In this document: one piece after another, positions 1-5,503 of the stretch
How positions within the stretch are numbered: position 1 is the first letter of the stretch
How the letters are laid out: each line of letters begins with the position of its first letter
Assembly (NCBI GenBank): GCA_937974465.1
Contig: CALJWY010000107.1
Coordinates: 1 to 5,503 of the forward strand
Source: an uncultured Lysobacterales bacterium
GTDB taxonomy: Bacteria; Pseudomonadota; Gammaproteobacteria; Xanthomonadales; SZUA-36
DNA length: 5,503 nucleotides
Direction of reading: 5' to 3'
Translations under genes and position numbers: made by a program
Notes under the pieces: generated by a model
Told to the model about the DNA's origin: nothing
What the model saw: only the letters and a program-made list of their open reading frames with translations
Databases searched by the model: none

Positions 1-100
1 CATGGTGTGGCGAACCCAAAACTGCCCACTTCCAGGGCTTGATTCCTTCAAAATCCGCACCGTCAGATGTTGTTGCAGCTTGAGATTGCGGTTTGACTGA

Positions 101-2344
101 TCAACCCCGTGGTCTGGATTTACCTTGCTTCTTGCCTTTCCTGGGCAACTTGCCGCTGCCATCATCGCGTGGTGGCAGACCGGTGTGCTGGGTCAGGATT
201 TTCTTGCCGGTACGGCGCAGGTGGGCCTGCTCGGTGTTCTTCCTGCGTGATGCATGATAACCATGACCGGGTTCAGGCTGTTTGGTTGGGATCAGGTGTG
301 ATTCGCCATCACCGATCAAGTCGGCCCGGCCCATCTTTCTAAGCGCTTTGCGAAGCATCTCCCAATTGTCCGGGTCGTGATACCTGAGCAGGGCCTTGTG
401 CAGTTTTCGCTGTTCCGCGCTCTTTACACCAACCACTTCATCGGATTTGTAGGTCACCTTGCGCAAGGGGTTTTTGCCGGAATGGTACATGGCGGTCGCG
501 GTGGCCATGGGTGAGGGATAAAAAGCCTGCACCTGGTCGGCGCTGAAGCCGTTGCGTTTTAGCCAGATTGCCAGGTTGAGCATGTCTTCATCGGTGGTAC
601 CCGGATGGGCGGCGATGAAATAGGGGATCAGGTACTGTTCCTTGCCGGCCTCTTTGGAGTACTTCTCGAACATTTTTTTGAATTGGTCATAACTGCCGAT
701 TCCCGGCTTCATCATTTTTGAAAGCGGACCGTTCTCGGTATGCTCCGGGGCAATTTTCAGCTGCCCGCCAACGTGGTGGGTGACCAGTTCCCTGACATAT
801 TCCGGATCCTTTATTGCCAGGTCGTAACGTAAACCGGAGGCAATCAAAACCTTGTTCACGCCCGGCAGTTTTCGTGTTTTTCTATATAGCTGAGTCAAGG
901 CGGAATGATCGGTTTTCAGATTCGGGCAAATACCCGGATAGACACAACTGGGTAAGCGGCAGGCTGCCTCGATTTTGCGGCTTTTGCAGGCGATGCGATA
1001 CATATTGGCGGTTGGCCCGCCGAGGTCGGAGATGGCGCCGGTGAAGCCCGGAACCTTGTCGCGTATTTGCTCTACCTCGTGGAGAATCGATTCCTCGGAG
1101 CGGTTCTGGATAATTCGCCCTTCATGCTCGGTGATGGAGCAGAACGTACAGCCTCCGAAACAACCGCGCATGATATTCACCGAAAAGCGGATCATCTCAT
1201 AAGCGGGAATCTTCTTTCCTTCGTAGGACGGGTGCGGTACCCGCGCAAAGGGCATACCAAAGACATAATCCATTTCTTTGGTGGAAAGCGGGATGGGTGG
1301 CGCATTCAACCATAAATCTACATCGCCATGCTTTTGTACCAACGCCCTGGCGTTACCCGGGGGGGTTTCCATGTGCAACACACGGTTGGCATGCGCATAA
1401 AGCACCGCGTCATTTCTGACCTTCTCAAACGAGGGCAGACGTATGACCGTGCGGTCACGATCACGGCTTGGATGGGGTTTGAACTGTTCGACCTTCTCAC
1501 CAGATTCCGGGTCTCCCACACCATACATCGCCGCATCCCGGCGTTGTTTCTCGCTGGTATCCATCTCGCGCGGGTTGATATAGGGATTCACCACCCGGTC
1601 TATTTTGCCGGGACGGTCTATACGGGTGGAGTCAATTTCCCACCAGTCAGTCGGCGTATCTTTGCGGATCAGTGCTGTGCCACGCACATCGGTGATCTGC
1701 GCAACATCTTCGCCGCGGGATAGCCGGTGCGCTACCTCGACCAGCGCACGTTCGGCATTTCCGTACAACAACAGGTCGGCCGTGGCATCCAGCAAAATGG
1801 AGCGGCGCACACTATCCTGCCAGTAATCGTAGTGGGCAATACGTCGTAAAGAGGCCTCGATACCGCCAAGGACGACCGGCACATCCGGCCAGGCTTCCTT
1901 GCAACGCTGGCTATACACGAGCGAACAACGGTCCGGGCGTTTACCACCCATGCCACCGGGTGTGTAGGCATCATCGGAACGTATCTTGCGCTCTGCGGTA
2001 TAGCGGTTGATCATCGAATCCATATTGCCGGCCGCCACACCATAAAACAGGTTTGGCTTACCCAGCGCCTTGAAGTCATCGGCCGAGTGCCAATCCGGTT
2101 GCGCGATGATGCCCACCCGGAAACCCTGGTCTTCCAGCAGACGACCGACAATGGCCATGCCAAAAGAAGGGTGATCCACATAGGCGTCACCGGTCACAAT
2201 AATGATGTCGCAGGAATCCCAGCCCAGGGTGTCCATTTCCGCCCGGCTCATGGGCAGAAACGGCGCTGCATCAAAACACTCGGCCCAGTACTTCGGGTAG
2301 CCGAACAGTTCAGAATGCGGAGTGGGAAAGGCGCTATTTGACAT
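101..2344 (-). CDS. ygiQ: YgiQ family radical SAM protein (UPF0313)
   Basis: This is a radical SAM enzyme whose physiological reaction is, to my knowledge, not established. Numbered from the chosen start (747 aa; E. coli YgiQ is about 740), the N-terminal YgiQ-type domain covers roughly residues 8-340, with the family hallmark GDAYVDHPSFG near 52-62. The radical SAM core begins near 385. MRGCFGGCTFCS supplies the CX3CX2C ligands C395, C399 and C402 for the 4Fe-4S cluster that cleaves SAM. A second cysteine set follows at C453, C462, C467 and C473. The C-terminal part (about 600-690) fits DUF3362 and ends in a Lys/Arg/Gly-rich tail. No signal peptide or membrane segment is seen, so it is probably cytosolic. 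An ATG at 2371 would add nine residues, but it overlaps a TATAAT hexamer, has no Shine-Dalgarno sequence, and would extend beyond the E. coli N-terminus, which has the same spacing from ATG to the LF.YP/WPKYW motif as the start at 2344. The ribosome binding site at 2344 is weak too. The gene stands alone on its strand within the window. Family assignment is very secure; function is unknown. Confidence 0.96.
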   Translation of the reverse strand: MSNSAFPTPHSELFGYPKYWAECFDAAPFLPMSRAEMDTLGWDSCDIIIVTGDAYVDHPSFGMAIVGRLLEDQGFRVGIIAQPDWHSADDFKALGKPNLFYGVAAGNMDSMINRYTAERKIRSDDAYTPGGMGGKRPDRCSLVYSQRCKEAWPDVPVVLGGIEASLRRIAHYDYWQDSVRRSILLDATADLLLYGNAERALVEVAHRLSRGEDVAQITDVRGTALIRKDTPTDWWEIDSTRIDRPGKIDRVVNPYINPREMDTSEKQRRDAAMYGVGDPESGEKVEQFKPHPSRDRDRTVIRLPSFEKVRNDAVLYAHANRVLHMETPPGNARALVQKHGDVDLWLNAPPIPLSTKEMDYVFGMPFARVPHPSYEGKKIPAYEMIRFSVNIMRGCFGGCTFCSITEHEGRIIQNRSEESILHEVEQIRDKVPGFTGAISDLGGPTANMYRIACKSRKIEAACRLPSCVYPGICPNLKTDHSALTQLYRKTRKLPGVNKVLIASGLRYDLAIKDPEYVRELVTHHVGGQLKIAPEHTENGPLSKMMKPGIGSYDQFKKMFEKYSKEAGKEQYLIPYFIAAHPGTTDEDMLNLAIWLKRNGFSADQVQAFYPSPMATATAMYHSGKNPLRKVTYKSDEVVGVKSAEQRKLHKALLRYHDPDNWEMLRKALRKMGRADLIGDGESHLIPTKQPEPGHGYHASRRKNTEQAHLRRTGKKILTQHTGLPPRDDGSGKLPRKGKKQGKSRPRG

Positions 2345-2369
2345 AATACGAGCTCTGGCTTGGTCAGGC

Positions 2370-2375
2370 ATTATA
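2370..2375 (-). promoter_or_regulatory. Candidate -10 element for ygiQ
   Basis: The minus strand reads TATAAT, a perfect sigma-70 -10 hexamer, 25 bases upstream of the preferred ygiQ start at 2344. Transcription from it would begin near 2362-2364 and give a leader of about 20 bases. No good -35 box sits at the right distance: CGGTAA, 17 bases upstream, matches only two of six positions. The hexamer shares two bases with the upstream ATG at 2371, so a transcript starting here could not use that ATG. This is a pattern match only. Confidence 0.5.
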
Positions 2376-2643
2376 GCCCAGCGATGGGTATGTTACCGTT
2401 TTGGTTAGTCCGGCAACGGCATATGAACAATTCCTCAGGGTGGGTGAATGGCGTCACTGGCACCCATCATTGACCAGGTTCAAACAACTCAAGTTAACAG
2501 GCTTGCATCCCGGCTGGGCGAATAGGCGACAATGCTGGTGCCGGGTTGGATTGGTCATACCTTTTTGCAACGGCAATCAGCACGTTTATCGGGGGTAAAT
2601 GCCAGCACCTGTGGAGCCGCCTACGGGTGTATCATATTGCACC
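2376..2643. other. Divergent intergenic region between ygiQ and the methyltransferase gene
   Basis: This stretch separates two genes read away from each other, so it should carry promoters for both. Towards ygiQ the TATAAT at 2370-2375 is the best candidate. Towards the methyltransferase I see only weak matches: TTGACC at 2470-2475 followed 18 bases later by TTAACA, and TATCAT at 2630-2635 without a -35 partner. An open frame at 2401-2598 starts with TTG, lacks a Shine-Dalgarno sequence and is rich in Trp, Arg and His; I treat it as chance. No tRNA, hairpin with a T-run, or long repeat was found. Confidence 0.5.
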
Positions 2644-3471
2644 ATGATTGAACAATTACGTGAAATAAGCCAACGACCTGCGCCCTGGTCTGTCTCTACG
2701 GTGAAGGAATTGTGGACCCGTCCACACCTGGCACAACAGATGCTCAAGTACCATTTGAGCCAGGATACCGATCATTCTTCCCGAAAAATCGCGGAGATTG
2801 ACCGCATTGTTGCCTGGCTTGATTCACAACTCGCGTTTTCCGGCAAGCGGGTTGTGGACCTGGGCTGTGGCCCCGGGCTCTATAGCCGCCGAATGGCGAA
2901 ATTCGGTGGGCTGGTTACCGGTGTTGATTTTTCGCCCAACTCTTTGCAATATGCGCGCTCCCGCGACATGCACAACATGGAATATATCGAGGCTGATTAC
3001 CTCGAGGATGATTTGCCGGGCGGCTTTGATGTTGCAGTGATGATCTATTACGATTTTTGCGCAATGGCACCGGACAAACGGCAACTTTTACTCGGCCGGA
3101 TACATTCGCTGTTGGCCCCTGGTGGGAAGCTCGCTATTGATCTCTACGGTCCCGGTTCGTTCGAAGCCGTCGATGACCACATCGAGATCGAAGAGCAGCT
3201 GATGTTTGGTTTTTTTGCCGAGGGCGATTATGTTGGAATACACCGGACCGATGTATATGAAGACGACTGGCTGTCCCTGGACCGGTTTTTTATAGTAGAA
3301 GAGGATCAAACCTGGCAGATTTTCAACTGGGCGCAGTATTACAGCCCGGAATCAGCGGCTGCGGAATTGGCAGAAGCAGGATTCATGGTTAACGCAATGA
3401 CCGGCGGTCTGGACGGAGAGCCGCTTGAGGACGACAGTAAGACTATTGGTGTTATTGCGGAAAGAATTTAG
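2644..3471 (+). CDS. Class I SAM-dependent methyltransferase, substrate unknown
   Basis: The product (275 aa) is a probable cytosolic small-molecule methyltransferase with a Rossmann fold. Motif I is VVDLGCGPGLY at residues 70-80, the glycine-rich SAM loop. The acidic residue after strand 2 that usually holds the SAM ribose is D95 in VTGVDFS. A motif IV-like stretch, IYYDFCAMAP, lies near 134-143, and the post-motif LLAPGGKLAIDLYG covers 156-169. The C-terminal part, with IFNWAQYYSPES near 226-237, resembles a group of bacterial methyltransferases of unassigned substrate. The start is uncertain. The ATG at 2599 would add 15 residues and follows a G-run only 3 bases away. The ATG at 2644 has no Shine-Dalgarno sequence but begins MIEQLREIS, where relatives I remember begin. 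The acyl-CoA dehydrogenase gene follows after 41 bases, so the two are probably co-transcribed. I do not name a substrate; fold and activity class are secure. Confidence 0.9.
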   Translation: MIEQLREISQRPAPWSVSTVKELWTRPHLAQQMLKYHLSQDTDHSSRKIAEIDRIVAWLDSQLAFSGKRVVDLGCGPGLYSRRMAKFGGLVTGVDFSPNSLQYARSRDMHNMEYIEADYLEDDLPGGFDVAVMIYYDFCAMAPDKRQLLLGRIHSLLAPGGKLAIDLYGPGSFEAVDDHIEIEEQLMFGFFAEGDYVGIHRTDVYEDDWLSLDRFFIVEEDQTWQIFNWAQYYSPESAAAELAEAGFMVNAMTGGLDGEPLEDDSKTIGVIAERI

Positions 3472-3512
3472 ATTCCGAGACGCGGAAAGGACAAGGATAA
3501 AGGTATACCGGA

Positions 3513-4667
3513 ATGAATCTATTACTGACTGAAGAACAATCCATGATCCAGGATATGGCGCGCAGATTCGCCCAGAGTGAGCTGGCGCCCATTGCAGCAA
3601 AACTCGACCAGGTAGGTGATCGCGACGCCTTTCTTGACAACCTCTCCAGGTTGGCAGACCTGGGCTTTATGGGGATGAATGTCAGTGCTGCATATGGTGG
3701 AACCGAAGCGGGTGCCGTGGCGTTCAGTGTTGCAATCACTGAAATTGCCCGTGCCTGTGCCTCCACGGCTGTGACGATGTCGGTCACCAATATGGTCGGC
3801 GAGGTGATCCAGGCCATTGGTAGCGAGAAACAAAAAAACCTTTACCTGGAAAAGCTGTGTTCGGGTGTGTACCCGGCCGCCTCTTTTTGCCTGTCGGAAG
3901 CGAATGCCGGCTCAGACCCAGCCAATATGAGTACGACGGCTGTTCGAGAGGGCGAAGACTGGATCTTGAATGGCACCAAGATGTGGATCAGCAGTGCTGA
4001 ATTTGCCGGGATCTTTATTGTCTGGGCGGTTACCGATCCAACTGCCGCGAGGAGCAAGGGCATATCCTGTTTTCTTGTTGAAGCGGGCATACCCGGATTG
4101 AGCATTGGCCCGGCCGAGGCCAAGATGGGGCAAAAAGCATCGGTTACCAATAGTGTGACTTTCGACAATTGCCGCATCCCTGCCAACGCATTACTCGGGC
4201 AGTTTAACGATGGCTACCGGATTGCAGTGAGCGAGCTGGCCGGAGGCCGAATCGGCATCGGAGCGCTGGCACTGGGTGTTGCACAGGAAGCCATGGATTA
4301 TGCTCGCCAGTACACCACACAGAGAGAGCAATTTAACCGGGCGATCAGCCAGTTCCAGGGTGTGCAATGGATGCTCGCGGACTCCTACACTGAGCTTGAG
4401 GCCGCACGCCTTTTGTTAATGAACGCAGCATTCCTGAAAGAAAAAGGCTTGCCATTTATGAAGCAGGCTGCGATGGCCAAGTTATATGCCACGGAAGCCG
4501 CAAATCGAAGTTGCTACACGGCGATTCAATTGATGGGTGGGGTGGGTTATACCAAGGAATATCCATTGGAACGCTATGCACGTGATGTGCGAGTAACCAC
4601 AATCTACGAAGGCACCAGCGAAATTCAGCGTCTGATAATCGCGCGGGAATTGCTTCAGGAGATATAG
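3513..4667 (+). CDS. Acyl-CoA dehydrogenase, short/medium-chain type
   Basis: This FAD flavoprotein (384 aa, the usual family length) should oxidise an acyl-CoA to the trans-2-enoyl-CoA and pass electrons to electron-transfer flavoprotein, as in fatty-acid or branched-chain amino-acid breakdown. The helical N-terminal domain covers about 1-120, the beta domain 121-235 and the C-terminal helical domain 236-384. LSEANAGSDP (127-136) is the first family signature, and GTKMWISSA (154-162) is the conserved stretch contacting flavin. QLMGGVGYTKEYPLERYARD (339-358) is the second signature. The catalytic base is predicted to be E366 in IYEGTSEIQRL, the position used by short- and medium-chain enzymes. 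The isovaleryl-CoA type position in the earlier helix (LAGGR, 243-247) is glycine. Chain length specificity cannot be read from this. The start follows an A/G-rich ribosome binding site (AAGGATAAAGG, ending at 3503), 9 bases before the ATG. The gene lies 41 bases behind the methyltransferase and ends 6 bases from a convergent transporter gene. Confidence 0.96.
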   Translation: MNLLLTEEQSMIQDMARRFAQSELAPIAAKLDQVGDRDAFLDNLSRLADLGFMGMNVSAAYGGTEAGAVAFSVAITEIARACASTAVTMSVTNMVGEVIQAIGSEKQKNLYLEKLCSGVYPAASFCLSEANAGSDPANMSTTAVREGEDWILNGTKMWISSAEFAGIFIVWAVTDPTAARSKGISCFLVEAGIPGLSIGPAEAKMGQKASVTNSVTFDNCRIPANALLGQFNDGYRIAVSELAGGRIGIGALALGVAQEAMDYARQYTTQREQFNRAISQFQGVQWMLADSYTELEAARLLLMNAAFLKEKGLPFMKQAAMAKLYATEAANRSCYTAIQLMGGVGYTKEYPLERYARDVRVTTIYEGTSEIQRLIIARELLQEI

Positions 4668-4673
4668 TCCCGC

Positions 4674-5503
4674 CTACAGCACACGCAAGGCTACCCAGCC
4701 GAAAAACAGCAGTACAGCCAACAACGCAGCCACGGTCATTGGGTGGTTGCGGTAGGCTTTACCCACCCAGTCCGAACGACCATTCAATACCAGCAATGCC
4801 AGCGCCAAAATAGGTATAAACCAGGCGCCGACCACGGCGTAAAATTTCTGGATTTCACCAAAACCACGAAACAACCCGGCCATCGGTAGCAGCGCTATGG
4901 CAGCTAAATAGCCCCGGTAGGGAAGGGCGCTGGAATCCACCACCACAGCACCGCTTTCATTGCCCTTATTCTGGCCGCGTAACATCCCCCAGAGATCTGC
5001 AAAAAGATAGGGCACGGCCTGCCAGACACCCAGCAAGCTGCTGAATACTGCGCCAGCTGCACCCGCCAGGAATAGCCACCGGCCCGTCGGGCCCAGGCTT
5101 TCCGCCAGCCGGTCGGCCAGGGTGACGAGCAGCCCGGCACCACGGCCCTCAATCTCGATGGTGCTGCCGATAATCACCATGGCGATACCGAAAAGAGCAG
5201 TCATTCCATAGGCTGCCGCCAGGTCGATACGGCACGTTTTCAGATCATCCATGCCAGCGCGATTCTCCTCGCGCATCCAGTACCCGTAACAAAGCACGGT
5301 TACCGTGCCGCCAACACCACCGATCAGTGCAACGGTCCAGGCCAGGCCGTCGCCATCCATATCGGGAATGGAAGGTACGAACAAGCCCTGCAGCACCTCA
5401 CCGGTGCCCGGCCACAATACCGCAGCGGTGGTTATAACCGTGACAAACATAAAGCCGATACACACCTGCATGACCTTGCTGAAAAGCGAGTAACCGCCTG
5501 CCA
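4674..5503 (-). CDS. Nramp-like divalent metal transporter, C-terminal part (5' end outside window)
   Basis: The frame stays open to the window edge: ten codons (AGGYSLFSKV) precede the first in-window ATG at 5469-5471 and read as natural protein. The gene is therefore cut by the window rather than starting at that ATG. About 275 residues are visible of a protein probably over 400 aa. It is an inner-membrane protein with about seven hydrophobic segments. Counting from the in-window Met, these are near 3-20, 44-64, 86-104, 131-157, 187-201, 209-229 and 245-264. The segment IGGVGGTVTVLCYGYW (50-65) matches Nramp transmembrane helix 6, and GAVFSSLLGVWQAVPYLFAD (140-159) resembles a later Nramp helix. 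In my alignment the helix 6 Met-Pro-His of classical manganese/iron Nramps is Thr-Val-Leu here, so the transported ion is uncertain. The gene is convergent with the acyl-CoA dehydrogenase gene, with no visible terminator between them. Family assignment is by motif memory; another LeuT-fold transporter is a less likely alternative. Confidence 0.82.
   Translation of the reverse strand, partial: AGGYSLFSKVMQVCIGFMFVTVITTAAVLWPGTGEVLQGLFVPSIPDMDGDGLAWTVALIGGVGGTVTVLCYGYWMREENRAGMDDLKTCRIDLAAAYGMTALFGIAMVIIGSTIEIEGRGAGLLVTLADRLAESLGPTGRWLFLAGAAGAVFSSLLGVWQAVPYLFADLWGMLRGQNKGNESGAVVVDSSALPYRGYLAAIALLPMAGLFRGFGEIQKFYAVVGAWFIPILALALLVLNGRSDWVGKAYRNHPMTVAALLAVLLFFGWVALRVL

Noticed and set aside
1..100. 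Minus-strand frame continuing in register past the ygiQ stop for 33 codons to the window edge, and a second open minus frame beside it.
   Set aside because: Neither has an ATG start with a ribosome binding site or a recognisable domain, and an open run of this length is expected by chance. A plus-strand gene tail ending in the TGA at 40-42 or at 81-83 is also possible but cannot be judged from so few codons.
90..106. A small inverted repeat (GGTTTGA / TCAACC) at the ygiQ stop, considered as a terminator.
   Set aside because: The stem is short and contains a bulge, and no T-run follows on the minus strand.
1328..1723. A 131-codon plus-strand frame opposite ygiQ.
   Set aside because: It lies wholly antisense to a strongly conserved coding region, shows no domain, and fits a shadow of the minus-strand gene.
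2411..2579. The nonamer GCAACGGCA occurring twice in the ygiQ-methyltransferase intergenic region.
   Set aside because: It has only two copies about 155 bases apart, with no palindromy and no shared placement relative to a promoter; chance is adequate.
2401..2598. A 65-codon plus-strand frame ending directly before the ATG at 2599.
   Set aside because: It starts with TTG, has no Shine-Dalgarno sequence, and its composition is unlike the real genes nearby. The adjacency to the next ATG seems accidental.
3452..3817. Minus-strand frames of more than 100 codons opposite the acyl-CoA dehydrogenase gene.
   Set aside because: They mirror the codon pattern of the dehydrogenase and have no recognisable motif.

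Overview
The window looks like an ordinary chromosomal stretch from a gammaproteobacterium, probably free-living and not close to the enterics. Its YgiQ protein can be followed motif by motif against the Escherichia coli protein as I remember it. Base composition is moderate and looks even across all genes. I see no insertion sequence, CRISPR array, tRNA, rRNA, phage gene or other sign of recent transfer.

Layout. Positions 101-2344 (minus) carry ygiQ, a large radical SAM protein. About 300 bases of intergenic DNA (2345-2643) separate it from a divergent pair on the plus strand: a class I SAM-dependent methyltransferase (2644-3471, possibly starting at 2599) and, 41 bases further on, an acyl-CoA dehydrogenase (3513-4667) with its own ribosome binding site. 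The last gene (4674-5503, minus) runs off the right edge. It is the C-terminal part of an Nramp-like membrane transporter, and its stop codon lies 6 bases from the stop of the dehydrogenase gene. The first 100 bases hold no gene I can recognise.

How the genes work together. The methyltransferase and acyl-CoA dehydrogenase are close enough to share a transcript, but nothing shows that they act on one substrate. YgiQ and the transporter are on the opposite strand and look functionally unrelated. No new multi-gene system is visible. The points most worth a second look are: the replacement, in my alignment, of the metal-binding methionine in the transporter; a second four-cysteine cluster in YgiQ; and a -10 hexamer that overlaps the first ATG of ygiQ and so argues for a shorter protein.
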